Shown: positions 1 through 12,036 of the stretch, piece by piece
How the letters are laid out: every line of letters begins with the position of its first letter
Position numbering within the stretch: the stretch's first letter is position 1
NCBI RefSeq assembly: GCF_042477335.2
Contig: NC_091256.1
Location: forward strand, 47,075,001-47,139,000
Length of the DNA stretch: 64,000 nt
Source of the DNA: Ovis canadensis
Lineage: Eukaryota; Chordata; Mammalia; Artiodactyla; Bovidae
Direction of reading: 5' to 3'
Position numbers and translations under genes: made by a program
Notes under the pieces: model-generated
Seen by the model: only the letters and a program-made list of their open reading frames with translations
What the model was told of the DNA's origin: nothing
Database searches by the model: none

Positions 1-900
1 AATGCTGTATATTGTCACCCTGTTTATTTAACTTATACGCAGAGTACATTATGTGAAATGCCATGTTGGGTGAAGCACAAGCTGGAATCAAGATTGCCAG
101 GAGAAATATCAAGAACCTCAGATATGCAGATGACACCTCCCTTATGGCAGAAAGTGAAGAAGAACTAAAGAGCCTCTTGATGAAAGTAAAAGAGGAAAGT
201 GAAAAAGTTGGCTTAAAACTCAACATTAAGAAAATTAAGACCATGGCATCTGGTCACATCACTTTGTGGCAAACAGATGGGAAAATAATGGAAACAGTGA
301 CAGGTTTTATTTCGGGGGGCTCCAAAATCACAGCAGATGGTGACTGCAGCCATGAAATTAAAAGACTCTTGCTCCTTGAAAGAAAAGGTATGAACAACCT
401 AGACAGCATATTAAAAAGTGGAGACATTACTTTGCCAACAAAAGTCCATCTAGTCAAAGCTATGGTTTTTCTAGTAGTCATGTATGGATGTGAGAGTTGG
501 ACTATAAAGAAAGGTGAGCAATGAAGAATAGATGCTTTTGAACTGTGGTGTTGAAGAAGACTCTTGAGAGTCCCTTGGACTGTAAGTAGATCCAACCTGT
601 CAATCCTAAAAGAAATCAGTCCTGAATATTCATTTGAAGGACTGATGCTGAAGCTGAAACTCCAATTCTCTGGCCACCTGATGTGAAGAACTGACTCACT
701 GGAAGAGACCATGATGCTGGGAAAGATTGAAGGCAGGAGAAGGGGATGGCAGAGAATGAGATGGTTGGATGACATCACCGATTAGATGGACATGAGTTTG
801 AGCAAGGTCTGGGAATTGGTTATGGACAGGGAAGCCTGGCATGCTGCCGTCCACGTGATCACAAAGAGTTGGACATGACTGAGCAACTGAACTGAACTGA
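1..900 (+). mobile_element. BovB (RTE) LINE, 3' part, cut by window edge
   Basis: The segment carries the second half of the BovB reverse transcriptase and the 3' tail ending in the repeated ACTGA motif near 885-900. It matches the other BovB copies in this window along its whole length. The 5' part lies outside the window, so neither its length nor its target duplication can be read. Several in-frame stops show it is a dead copy. Confidence 0.92.
63..524 (+). pseudogene. BovB ORF2 fragment (reverse transcriptase palm and thumb)
   Basis: The frame encodes the catalytic YADD motif (codons at 123-134), followed by the SEEELKSLLMKVKEES stretch shared with every BovB copy here. In BovB this enzyme makes a DNA copy of the element RNA at a nicked chromosomal site in the nucleus. 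The frame ends at a TGA (522-524) where the copy at 15.9-17.8 kb stays open, and a second stop follows about 30 bases later. The first ATG is internal and not a true start. Non-functional. Confidence 0.85.
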
Positions 901-3230
901 GAGGAGCTAAAGCACTTACTCTGAGCATTTGAGCCTGAGTCCTTGTTTTTGTAGTTTTTTTCACCTACAAATGGGATATGGTATCTATTTTTTTAACTTT
1001 GTGGTACTCAAAGCTGTCAAGTTTGATATAAAATTATATTAGGAAGTATTCATTTTTATAGAAATGTAAAGCAGAGAGCAGAAATAATGGTGGTTTCCTC
1101 CTTGTGCTAATAAGCCACAGTCTCTCACTTAGGTGGCTTTTTGCTTCCTTTCTCACACTCAGCAGCTGGGGTGTGGAATAATGAGGTAATATTCTGCTAA
1201 TCACTTCTGATCTCATGGCTTTGAAGTTGAGTGTTTGCTCACCTCTAACAAAGAAAAAAGCAGTCCTTTCTTAAGAACACAAGATCCTTTCTAAATAAAT
1301 TATGAAAGTCTTGTCAATAGCCTACTTGTTCTTTTCACATAGAAGCATAGACTTTGGATTCTCTTAAAGGTATGCCAGTCAGCTACCTGCTCTGTGTACT
1401 ATCCTAATAACTTACCCTTTGATTTCATGTTTCTTTCAAAAGTGTCAAAGCACTAGGCAAATATCAGTCATCAAACTAGTTTGATGATATCCTGCTACAT
1501 TTAGCCTTTTTTTTTTTCTTTTTTGGTGCAGTTGCAGCTATTCTCAGGGCTATGACCCACGTGAACTGTGAAGGCTCAGGGTAGAAGTACCACATTCTGG
1601 TTTTCAGTAGGCAATTCAAGGATTCCAGGGCTACTTTTCTGGCTACTTATACCATTTATTATTTTCTCTGCCATTGCCTCCTTCCATTGCCATGGTTTCC
1701 TCATAGTTGTCTTAGAGTAGGTGCCCATCTACATTTCTGTTGGGAGCTTTAATATAAGTACCTGAAATGTGCAGCTCATAAGGTTGCATTGGGTAGGTGT
1801 GTTGGTATCTAACTAGCTGAATACAGTTTTTTAGGTTCAACCTGAAGAACCTGTGGCCAGGGTTAATCTCCCCCACCCCCTAAGCATGTTCCACCAAGCC
1901 CATACTCTTCTCCCACTCATTGAATTCATCCTTGATATGGATGCATGAGTTAAAAGTAGCTATCTGTGAGTACACTCATTGTCACATTTCAGATGTATTT
2001 ACCTTCCCTTTCCTCTCCTCCCCTATTCAATCACCTACTTCACATCCCCACAGATCCCAGGAGCTGCTTCTGGGCAGCAGCTGGGGAGAAATGAGGTAGC
2101 TGCAAGGTGACAGCTTGTCCCTCTTCCAATGGTTTTAACATCAAAAGGTAACAAAAAAACCCAGTTGGAGACTAACCAGTTATTTATCCTCTCCACACGC
2201 ATGGTAAGTGTTCTTAGCTGATCTTTTTTCTTCCATGTAACTAAGTGAGAATTGGTGGGTCTAGGAGGTGAAGTGATGGATTGACTTCAAGAGTTGGCCA
2301 TTTTCAGAAGAAACTGAAGTAGACCAAGCTACAGTGCATCAAAGTGCTAATATTTAATCTATTAAAAACAAATATTTGACATCTCACAGGTGAAATACAC
2401 CTTGCTTACTCTTTTTCTCCCCCTTCCTTTTTGCCAATATTTCATTACCAAAAGCTTTTCCTAACTCAAAAGATAGTCTTGACTATGGTTTGGTTTTCAC
2501 TAGGGAAAGTAATTATGATAAAATTTACCCAAAATGAATATCATAAACACAGCTGCAGAATATCACTTTATGGGGCCACCCCTGAGATCATAACCGGTGA
2601 GGTAAATGTGAGCCTAAGATAGTTTTCTATCTCTTTCCAGCTAAAGTTGAGTGACACAACTTCACTGACAATCACAAACAGGTGCCCTGAGGACCCTCAC
2701 CCACACCGTCTAATAGAAGGGTAGCTGTTTTTTATTAATAAATCTGCAGGAATATCAGCTGATTCAGTGGGTTTTTTTTTTGTTTGTTTGTAGGGAGTTT
2801 TTTAGTAAGACTCTCTTTGCAAATAACTTTTTCCCAATGAGGTATATAACTTCCATATCAAAAAATGGATTTCAGTTCCTTAAAAAGACAGACTTCTTCC
2901 CTGCAAAAAACCAAGATACCCAAAGGGAAGAATTAGTTCTCTTCTAGCTTCTGAGTAGTTCTGTCATATGTGGTCAGTGAGGGAAGGAGTAGAATGGTGG
3001 ACATGCCACTAGTAAGATTTTGGAGCAGATCCACTTCACCCCTTGCCATCTGTCCAGCAGAGGATCAATAATATGGATCCAGAAAAAGAAAAGCTGAGAC
3101 TACATTGGCACTGACCTTCAGTATTCACTCTTGATGCTGTTTCCAAGGAATTACATAACTTAAACTTCTCAGCCACAAATGATAATAATATAAAATACTT
3201 TTTAAAGCATTGTGTGGATTAGGAAATTCT
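901..3230. other. Non-repetitive intergenic DNA
   Basis: About 2.3 kb with no convincing gene or recognised repeat. It has a T-rich tract at about 1507-1524 and a C-rich patch near 1870. Open frames here are 63 codons or shorter and look like chance. Confidence 0.5.
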
Positions 3231-3355
3231 TTTATATATGTTATCCTACTCATTCCTCCTGAGAACCCAGTGAACTAAGATTTCTTACCCCCTTTTTGCA
3301 ATGAAAAGACTGGTTCCAAGCAAGTAAGTGACTCAGCATGAGTCTCTAGTTAGTC
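3231..3355 (-). repeat. MIR-like SINE remnant
   Basis: The order 'cctactcattcc ... gagaaccca ... aagactggttccaagcaagtaagtgactcag' resembles the reverse complement of the MIR core. It is strongly diverged and partial. Confidence 0.35.
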
Positions 3356-3699
3356 AATGATCCATGATGAACCAAGGAATCTTTAGAATGTTCTGCTGCC
3401 AAAGAAAACTATGAAGACTGATTGGTACAGTGGTTCTCGCCAAAAATTTTAAAATAAAAAGTAAAAATGTGATAATTCTGACTCTTCTTTTGCATGTGTT
3501 CCCCATACATTAAATATGTTATTTAACCAGTGATCTCAACTGCCTCTCAACAGCAGAAAGTTAACCTTTTTACAGACTCTATTTCAGCATTTCATTAATT
3601 CAGATCTCACATCAAAACATCACTTGATAAATTATCTCATCTAACACATCCTCATTTTCCCTTCCATAAATGTAAATTAACATGTTAATCATTATTAAC

Positions 3700-3960
3700 A
3701 CTTATTTGAGTATTTATTATTTACAAGACACTGTAAATAAAACAGCTGAGAGCTGTTTGCCTGGATGACCTTGTTTCACACTTAACACAGCCTTATGAGG
3801 CAGGTCTGGCTACTTACACCATTTTCGAGATAATGAATATGAAGCTTCAAAAAAATAAAGACTTGCCCAGGGTTTCATAGTTAACAAAGAGGTTTGGCCA
3901 GAAATCAAACTAAGGCACTTCAGGGGCCACCAGTGCCTATGCTCTTAAAGTCTAAAGTCC
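3700..3960 (-). repeat. MIR SINE
   Basis: A degenerate reverse-complement MIR: 'ttatgaggcagg', then 'agacttgcccagggtttcatagttaac', then 'ccagaaatcaaactaaggcac' follow the MIR order. This is an ancient mammalian tRNA-derived SINE with no visible target duplication. Confidence 0.55.
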
Positions 3961-6084
3961 CCTCCCTATGTGAAAAGACTCCATGAAAAATAATGGCAGC
4001 CTTTGGAGTCAATGCAATCTAAGATTCTGTGTGCAATTACTGACTAAAGGTTCTGAGCATAGAACACTGCGCCCTTTGCATTTCAGTTAGGAGGACAATT
4101 TTCAGTATACTTTGCAGAGATTTAGAATACCACTGAAATTGCTTCTGAAGCGATTCACTGTTCATATTCAAAGAAAGACTTACCCTTGGGTAGACAGATA
4201 CAACATGCTACTTATCAGTGAGAGAGATAGAATAGCAAGCATCCTTCGAGTCTCTCAACTGCTCAGCCTGCTGATCCAAGCCCTAGATTTATGAGATTCG
4301 GGAGAGCAATCAGCCAGCACAGAATAAAGAAAGCTAAGTGGTCTATATAGGGATTATATGCACAAGTCTGGCTTCATCAGGATGCACATTAATTAGCCAA
4401 ACAAACTGGCCAAAACTGCATTGACATCAAGTTTATGTGCAAAAGAGAAAACAGTTACCCAGCAGCTCTTACAATGGAGAGGAAGGTGCTGTTCATCTGC
4501 ACATTCTACTATATTGTTTGCCAAATGACGTATCAGATTGCCCCAGTATTCAAAGAAGGTCCCCACTGAATACTAGCAGCACAGGAGAGTCTTGAAAAGA
4601 GCCGCCTTGACACCCTGGATCTTGGACCCTCCTTCAGCATTCACTGCTGGGGCCACTGCCAATAGCACTTTGGATTCTGGGCTGAAAGGAAGAGACAAAG
4701 GGCAAGAATTCTGACATGATTTTAAAGAAATTATCCAGCTGGGTAGATTTTCAGTTGAGGTGAAGAATGTAGGCCCCAGTTTTAGACAATTATTCTTCAC
4801 TGTGCTCTTTTCAAAAACTAGAAGTTAAAAATAAACCTTTTTTAAAAAACCCCACCATCATTTACACAAATAGCTTATTTCAATGTGGCTATTGTTTGCC
4901 TCCACCAAAGGGCACAAAGTAATTACTTAGAGGGATAATTATGGGGATTGGAGGGGCTGAAGACCTGAGCCTTCCTGAAAGCCTTCCACCTCCAAATCCA
5001 CTCTCTGCTAGAACATGAGCCTTCTGCCTATAATCACCAAACTCACATAATGAGCATGACCGGGCCAATGTTGTGTTGGAGATAACTGATGAACACATCA
5101 ACAACAGAATGAGGTAGATTCTGATTTGTATTTACATAACTGTTTTTTTTAAGGTACCATAAACCATTGAGAAATAAGATGCTATGCATGCACTGAAAAC
5201 AGGGACTGGAACTCTGATGTGATAAAGTACATTGTTCTTGGTGCAAAGTTTGGATTGAGTTGGAATCCCAGCTGCTGATACCACCTTGTGCCTGGTCACT
5301 ACTGAGCTCTGAGCCTTGTGGCTGCCATCTGCCAAATTCCATTTGTAGGATGGAGTTTCTATAAGGATGAACTAGGGTAACATAAGAGGTACATGGGAGA
5401 GCTCTAATACCATCTTTTGTACCTAAATGTAAATAATTTAGGTGGCCCAGTTACAAGGGGAAATGCAGGCAACTGAGTCAGATTTATAATGCTGCATACA
5501 AAAAAAAACGCCAACTCCTTAATTAGGTAAACCTTGATGTCCTACTATTATAAGCATTACAGGACATGTACTTGCTTAAAGAAGATACACAAGAAGATAA
5601 AAAGATAAATGTATTTTATAAGATAACTGTTCTGATAAACCCAAACTGTAGACTAGACAAGGAAAATCTATAAAAGTGCCAGAATGATTTTACTGAATTA
5701 TCACAGAAAACCAAAACAATTCAAATAAACATAGCAACAATTTCAAGGTGGCTTCAGGATACAAATACTATGCCTTAGGCCAGTTACTAAAATCCAGTCT
5801 TCCTTTGCTTTATGGGCTTGAAAAAAAAAAAATATGTGTGATGTGAATCTCTTTACAATTGATATTTTCTGTCTTTCTGGGGAACTTTCTCCAAAAATAA
5901 CACTATGTTAAATCTTTTCATGCAAATGATCAGCCTTATTTTATCTTTTGTATAAATATAGATTTTCGAGTATCTCTTCTGTTCCCAACTACTGATGCCA
6001 CCTCCAGTTACTCAGAAATCCTGAGAACAGAAAGGGATGTCAGTGTGAGCCAGGGTCCTGGGTTGTAGCCCTGTGGAGTGTTAG
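3961..6084. other. Non-repetitive intergenic DNA
   Basis: No gene or clear repeat is seen. The block at about 4368-4450 is free of recognised repeats and contains a TTAATTAG homeodomain-type site, so it is a possible conserved non-coding element, but this is only an impression. The open frames of 60-99 codons on the minus strand near 4.6-5.3 kb lack splice or coding support. Confidence 0.45.
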
Positions 6085-6290
6085 ACTGTCAGACAGACCT
6101 ACATCTGAGTCCTGGCTCTGACACTTCTGACATGTGTGGGCTGTGAAAACTTGGACAAGTTACTTAACCAACATGAGTCTCAGCTTCATTTGTAAAAACA
6201 GGGATAATATTTCAGACCTCATACTTCATAACTGAGATGAGAGAATGCCTGTTAAGCACTGAGACCAATAACCGTCAAGAAAAGTCTGCT
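6085..6290 (+). repeat. MIR SINE
   Basis: The MIR order is visible in sense: 'gagtcctggctctgacact', 'acttggacaagttacttaacc', 'cagcttcatttgtaaaa', 'gggataat' and a 'gttaagcactgag' end. Confidence 0.62.
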
Positions 6291-6341
6291 CTTCTTGTCA
6301 TACAGAATGAAGTAAGTCAGAAAGAGAAAAACAAATAGAGT

Positions 6342-6406
6342 ATTCTCCAGGGGATCTTCCTGACCCTGGAAGGCAGACTCTACAATTCGAGCCACCAGAA
6401 AATCCC
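6342..6406 (-). repeat. Short Bov-tA/Bov-A fragment inside the L1 tail
   Basis: The stretch 'ttctccaggggatcttcctgaccc ... gcagactct ... gagccacca' is the minus-strand head region of a Bov-tA SINE with internal deletions. It replaces the segment where the L1 3' UTR normally continues. Confidence 0.6.
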
Positions 6407-6675
6407 TAATGCATGTATATGGAGTCTAAAAAAATGGTACTGATGAACCTGTTTGCAGGGTAGGAATAGAGGAACAGATACAGGGAACGGACTTGTGGAC
6501 ACAGTTGGGGGAGGAGAGGGTGGGACGAATTAAGAGGGTAGCATTGAAATGCATGCATTGCCTTGTGCAGAGCAGATATGGTGGAAAGGCGCTCAGCCAG
6601 GTGTTATGTGACAACCCAGAGGGGTTGGAAGGGAAGGAGGCTCAATGGGGAGGGGATACATAAATATATATATAC

Positions 6676-6695
6676 GTGTGTGTGTGTGTGTGTGT
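6676..6695. repeat. (GT)10 microsatellite
   Basis: Ten uninterrupted GT units lie inside the L1 3' UTR, flanked by TA-rich sequence. Confidence 0.9.
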
Positions 6696-6793
6696 ATACA
6701 TACTCGTGACTGATTCATATTGTTGTATGATAGAAACCAATTTAATATTGTAAAACAACTAACCTCCAATTAAAAAATTAATTAAAAAAAAAA

Positions 6794-8049
6794 CTACTGG
6801 CTCTTGCCACCTTCCCCATCCTGGTCAGCACAGAGACTAAGAGGGAGCTGTTTATATTACAGCCTGGTGCATCTAACCCTTGTATTTCACTCTTGACAAA
6901 GAGCAAAAGGATAGGTTGAGGGTGAGAGTGTGAGAAGAAGGTGGGAACATCCTTAGGGTGCAAATATCAGCACAAGCTAAGAGCCAGAGACAGGAGAGAG
7001 TCCTGAGATCATTAGTGTTGCTGGAGAGTAAAGTGGGAGATACGTGAGGAGGGGAAGTATGGGGGGATGTCTGCAGAGGGCAGGGGTCAAGTTACGACAG
7101 CCAAGCACGCCCTTTCAAGTGTCTGTATTTGGGATAGAATTTCTCTCCAAGAACAGGCAGCACGCATCAGGCCAGAATGTCTTGTGTGCTCTCATATCAC
7201 TCCGGAACATGAGAATGTGGACTGACAAGACAAAGAGGAACACCCAGCAATTATGATTTCAGGAAAGTAACATTTATCCTCGGTTATAAACAAGAAAACG
7301 GAATTTGTGGCATTTGTTCTTTTCTGCCTGGTATTAGTTGATTTTGGTAGGAAGTCTTAACACTGCCTTAAATGAAAACTGTGCCCTCTGATTTTCTAAA
7401 ATTGCAAGGTAAGTGTTTAAGAAAGACAGATAAAGACAGGGGTTTTGTTCTTTTTGTTTTGTTTTGTTCTGAGCTTAACCTTAAGGGTGAAAAATAAATC
7501 TTCCTTCACATCTGCACACCCACACCGAACCCTGGGTTCCTCCTGTTAACAGGGCTGTGCTAATCTGTGTTCTCATTGCAGGATGCAGCGCTACGTGATC
7601 ACCCGTAACTTCACACTGAGGAGTTGTGTTTCAGACGTGGCTCTTGGATGTCTGGAGAATAAAAGCAACTCACAGTCCAAAGCAGGATCTCTAGTTACTG
7701 AGAATGAGCAAACCATGCTGAGAGAGAGGGGGAGGAAGGAGGCTTGTGGGTGCCAATCTGTAAGCAGCTCCAAGGCCATGAGATTTCTCATCGCCTCCTC
7801 GCCTCTTCCTCCTCCATCTCCTGTCCCTACTTCTCCTCCACAATCTCAGGCCCTTGTTCCATCACATGGTTAAAGGAGCAGCTACAAAACAGAAACAGTC
7901 AAATCCTCATGGAATTAGTTTGGGAAAAACTTGCATATTGTTGGTCCTTAAGAAATTTTCTCAAGGACTCAAAAATATCTCACAAGTCCCCTCTCTCCCT
8001 GTGACAAATAGGTGGGAGCAGGTGGCAGGCTGGCATCTAACACATAGTA
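6794..8049. other. Intergenic DNA with a weak exon-like segment
   Basis: No gene can be confirmed. A splice-acceptor-like tract (ttctcattgcag) ends at 7581 and opens into a 96-codon frame (7583-7873) that keeps several CpGs near its start. It is proline- and serine-rich toward the end and stops soon after. It could be chance; see the findings. Confidence 0.35.
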
Positions 8050-8250
8050 AGCACCTACAACAAGACTCTGAGTCCTGTTCTCTGTGCTTTGTGTAGATAT
8101 CTTCATTGAACCATCTCTGCAACCCTCCACTATGATTACAATCATTTTACAGATGAGAAAACTGAGGCACAGAAAAGTAAGAGTCTTCTCAGGTCTCACA
8201 GCTTAAATGGTAGAACCAAGATTTAAACCTTGACAGTCTGTCACTGGAAC
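8050..8250 (-). repeat. MIR SINE
   Basis: Clear reverse-complement MIR core: 'catagtaagcacct' followed by 'attttacagatgagaaaact', 'gaggcacagaaaag' and 'ttaaatggtagaaccaagatt'. Confidence 0.68.
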
Positions 8251-9649
8251 CTCCAAATTTACCACTGCATTATAAAACCTCCCAGCAGAAATACATCTAT
8301 GAAATCTCCTAAATCTAGAAAATAGACCGAATCTTATCAAAGCCTCTTGAATGCATGTTATTCAAATAGATACAAGTGGTTTAATATATCTTCCAGGATT
8401 CTTATTGAAATTCATCCTGGTAATTTATAAAATGTTCAAAATAGACATGAGAGATAAGAACCAGTGCCTGTATATGTGATGTGGTTACTGTTCCTATATA
8501 CTGGTGCTCCAGCCCTCAATGTATGAACTACTGGACCATTGCACGTGTTAATCTTGACCTTCCAGCCACTCTGTTCCTGACCCACCAAACTCCTCATTCT
8601 AATGCACTCTGCCCTGCTGACAAACATGTCCTTGCGTACTAAGTCACAACGTGAAATAACCTTTTGTTCCTATTTTTTCAGCAAACAGATGAATATCAAC
8701 TGCAGCATAATGCCCACGAGAGTGTTTGAGATTTAGCGCAGGAAGGTTCTAAAGTGAGTGTCACAGGACTGTATGACACAGCACTGTTTCCAGGGCACTC
8801 AGCATGTCACCTCGCCCTGTAGAGCTGGGAATGCAGAAACAAAGGCCTCTAGTCTCATTTCCATTTGTAAGAAGACTAGTGTTGCTAGGGAAACAAAAGC
8901 TAAGTTTCCTATTAAATTTACTTCCCACTTATACGTCACACCCCCACATCCTCCAGCCTGAGTGAAACATAATGAACAAAGAAAACTACAGTTCTTTTAT
9001 CAAAATGTCCCAGATCATGAATTTTCTGGGTAAATATAATCCACAGGAGGATAGATCTAGACAAATCTCATCATAAAAGTGATTCAGCTACATCCAGATT
9101 TTAGTATATGGTGGAAAAAACCATATAAGGTGATGTGCTATCTGCATTTCTCTAACCAGAGAAGCATGTGACCCAGAAATTGATCTTAACTCTTTACTGT
9201 GGTCACAGTCATGACCTAGAAATCTCAAAGGATATATGTATAAGTCAACAACAGAAGAGACAGAGAGTATTGGAATGAATGTGGTAAGGGAGGAAGTCAG
9301 AATGGTGATGTGGAGAGGTGGGAAACTGGAAAGGAAGAAACCAGCTCAGCCAAGACTTTCCATAGGGAGTTGACTAGTTGACCCACATTGTAAAACCAAT
9401 GGAGGAAATAAGTTGAAGCCTGAGTAAAACTAAACTGGTGTCAAGAGATGATCTGGAGAAGGGATATAAAAGCCACTTGGATGAGGCTGGGTCTACACAA
9501 GTATGAGCTCCTCCTCTCTTTGCCAAAATGCTGCCATCTTAAGAGAAAAAAAAAACAAGCAAGCTCTCTGCTGATTGCTCAGATGTGAGTATGTGCACAC
9601 CCCCAGTGGTTTACTAAATCCTAGTCTCAATTCATTACCAGTTCCAAGC
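8251..9649. other. Non-repetitive intergenic DNA
   Basis: No gene, RNA or recognised repeat is seen. The short frames at 8436-8627 and 8758-8961 have no supporting motif. Confidence 0.45.
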
Positions 9650-9950
9650 ATCTGTGAAGGCATACATGTTTCTCAAATCACCACTCAAATATCTTTTCTC
9701 AGGGACATCTATGCCAATTCTGCAGACTAGATTCAGTCTATGTTAGACTCTCTCAAAGTCCGGCTGGCATTTTCTCATCACTCACAGGAAGAAATTACAT
9801 AGCTCTGTGATTCTTTGTTCTGTTTTCCCTTTACTAAACTGTATGCTCCTTGAGTGTAAAAGCATGTTTGCTTCTGTTTAGCATTATTTTCCCTGTTCCT
9901 ACATAGAGCCAAGCACATAGTAGATGTTTAACTTGTCTCGTTCAACGAAT
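9650..9950 (+). repeat. L2 LINE 3' end
   Basis: It follows the order of the L2 3' region: 'ctcaaatatcttttctcag', a diverged middle, 'actgtatgctccttgagtg' and 'ccaagcacatagtagatgttt'. This is an ancient mammalian LINE remnant with no coding capacity left. Confidence 0.6.
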
Positions 9951-10543
9951 GAATCAGAAGGTAAATGAATCAACTTCATGGGGAATAAAGACAGCAAGCC
10001 TGTGAGGCAAGCAGGAACACACAGACTCACAAATCGACTTCTGTCTCAACTTCCTTCCCAAGGAAACATACACTCCCAGACAGCACAACTCAGAAGGTGA
10101 ACCAGACAAAATCTGGATTTGTGATGAGTTTTGTTTTGTTTTGTTTTTTAATCACAGCCTTATCTTCCAAATACAGTGTCAGGGCTTGGCTTTTCTTGGA
10201 TTATCATTAGAGGTTTTCAAAATGAGAATCTGAATAGCTTCTTAGTGTCTTTGGTATACTAACTTCAGCCAAGGATCACTTGTATTTCCTCGGACCGGAA
10301 AGATATGGGCCTCATGAGTAAATAGCCTCTTGGATCAGACACAAAAATCATCACAACAGTGCTTGGCAATTTCCTAGCAGCTTACAACAGTTGTCTCTGC
10401 CAGCATGGGGAGATAGGATACAGTTTCTTCATCTTCCCAGAGATTCTATAAATAATGTTCCTGTTGGAAACAAATGGCCAGAGGCAGAGAATAGTGACTA
10501 CTAAAGTTCTTCTGCAACTTAAGAAGAATTAAGAATTACATCC
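9951..10543. other. Intergenic DNA, nothing recognised
   Basis: There is a short TTTTG-repeat tract at about 10128-10146. No gene or transposon is recognised. Confidence 0.4.
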
Positions 10544-10738
10544 ACCCTTCCCAGGTTCAGTGGTAAAGAATCTGCCTGCTCATGCAGTAGACCCAGTTCA
10601 ATTCCTGGATTGGAAAGACCTTCTGGAGTAGGAAATGGCAACCCACTCCAGCATTCTTGCCTGGGAACTCCCATGGAAGAGGAGCCTGGCCAGCTATAGT
10701 CCATGGGGGTCACAAAGAGACACGACTGAACACAACAG
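10544..10738 (+). mobile_element. Bov-tA SINE
   Basis: It has the tRNA-Glu-like head ('ggttcagtggtaaagaatct', 'gttcaattcctgg') and the Bov-A body ('aatggcaacccactccag', 'cttgcctgg', 'gacacgactgaacac'). It is full-length in outline and moderately diverged. The 64- and 68-codon frames across it are by-products of the SINE. Confidence 0.9.
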
Positions 10739-10887
10739 ACAGGAAGCAGCAGACCTTGTATTCAAGACCCATTACATAAGCTGTTTGAGTCACGTTATAT
10801 TTATTCAAAAGCTGTTTTCATTTATGCTTTTACATTTGTAATATTAAGGGAAGGTGAAGGAAGTGTCAAGAAAGAAAGGCTCTAGAG

Positions 10888-11077
10888 CAGCAGGTCCCCA
10901 ACCTTTTTGACACCAAGGACCAGTTTTGTGATAAACAATTTTTCCATGGACCAGGGGTGGGAGATGGTCTCTGGATGACTCAAGCACATTTAATTTATTA
11001 TGTACTTTATTTCTATTATTATTACATCAGTTCCATCTCAGATTTTCAGTGTTAGATCCCAAAGTTTGGGGCCCCTG
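10888..11077. mobile_element. hAT-type (MER1/Charlie-like) non-autonomous DNA transposon
   Basis: A 190-bp element with imperfect terminal inverted repeats: CAGCAGGTCCCCAACC at the left and GGGGCCCCTG at the right. An identical 8-bp duplication CTCTAGAG flanks it at 10880-10887 and 11078-11085. The duplication length and the central TCTAGA fit hAT target preference. It has no transposase frame, so it would have depended on an enzyme made elsewhere. Confidence 0.85.
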
Positions 11078-11255
11078 CTCTAGAGGATACCACAGAATAT
11101 CCAAAAGCAAATGGATTAGACTATACTAATAACTGTGTCTTCACCAATATCAGGAAAAGGGGCATGAAGAAAGGACTGCTCTCGTGGATTCAGAAGCTAT
11201 TGGAGCTTTCCAAAGTAGAGAATTTCCTTAGAAGAAGCAGAAGGTAGGTTATAAA

Positions 11256-11327
11256 ATAGAGGAACCCAGACTTGAATATGTATAGTATTGAATAGAGGAA
11301 ACCAGAATTGAATTTATATAGTCAAAG
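11256..11327. repeat. 36-bp imperfect tandem duplication beside a BovB
   Basis: Two units (11256-11291 and 11292-11327) each begin ATAGAGGAA and continue CCAGAMTTGAATWTRTATAG. A third partial copy (CAGACTTGAATA) lies just past the 3' end of the adjoining BovB. Confidence 0.75.
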
Positions 11328-11755
11328 CTATGGTTTTTCCAGTAGTCATATATGGATGTGAGAGTTGGACCATGAAGAGGCCTGGACACCGAAGAGTTGA
11401 TGCTTTTGAGCTGTGGGTTTGGAAAAGACTCTAGAGAGTCCCTTGGACTGCAAGGAGATCAAACCAGTCAATTCTAAAGGAAATAAATCCTGAATATTCA
11501 TTAGAAGGACTGATGCTGAAGCTCCAATACTTTGGCCACCTGATGTGAAGAGTTGATTCATTGGAAAAGACCCTGATGCTTGGAAAGATTGAAAACAGAT
11601 GGAGAAGGGGATGACAGAGGATGAGATGGTGGAATGGCATCACTGACTCAATGGACTTTGAGCAAATTCCAGGGGATGGTGAAGGGCAAGGAACCCTGTG
11701 CTGCAGTCCATGGAGTCACAAAAAGTCAGACATGACTGAGCGACTGAACAACAAC
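11328..11755 (+). mobile_element. BovB LINE 3' fragment, 5' truncated
   Basis: It starts within the last part of the ORF ('gctatggtttttccagtagtcat') and runs to the BovB tail ('catgactgagcgactgaac'). The same order occurs in the copies at 1-900 and 15.9-17.8 kb. The reading frame is broken. The sequence beyond it (CAGACTTGAATA at 11757) resembles the left flank, as expected for a target duplication. Confidence 0.88.
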
Positions 11756-12036
11756 AGACTTGAATACTGGTTTGGTCATGGAGTTGTATGACCTTGAACA
11801 AGTTACTCCTTCTTCTTCTAGCACCATTTCAAAGTTAGAATTAATATGTAGAGAGATACTGGACTGGTGTCTGGCACATAGGAAGTTCAGTCATCAGACC
11901 TTTCTGAATTGCCCTCCTCATTTCTCCATTTTTCCTCATCTCTGTAACTATCCTGGATCATACCATGTATCTTATCTTCTGCTTTTTTTCATGTAGCCTG
12001 CTGAGCCTGTGGTATCATTTCCTTAGTTTTAACTAT

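Larger units (their letters stand above)
6294..6793 (+). mobile_element. Artiodactyl L1 3' end (3' UTR and A tail)
   Basis: It starts with the L1 3' block 'gtcatacagaatgaagtaagtcag' found in four other L1 tails in this window, runs through the 3' UTR and ends in 'taacctccaattaaaa' plus an A tract at 6784-6793. It is 5' truncated. A SINE scrap (6342-6406) and a (GT)10 run interrupt it. Confidence 0.8.

Noticed and set aside
63..524. A plus-strand host reverse-transcriptase gene
   Set aside because: It is part of a BovB with several stops and matches four other copies in the window.
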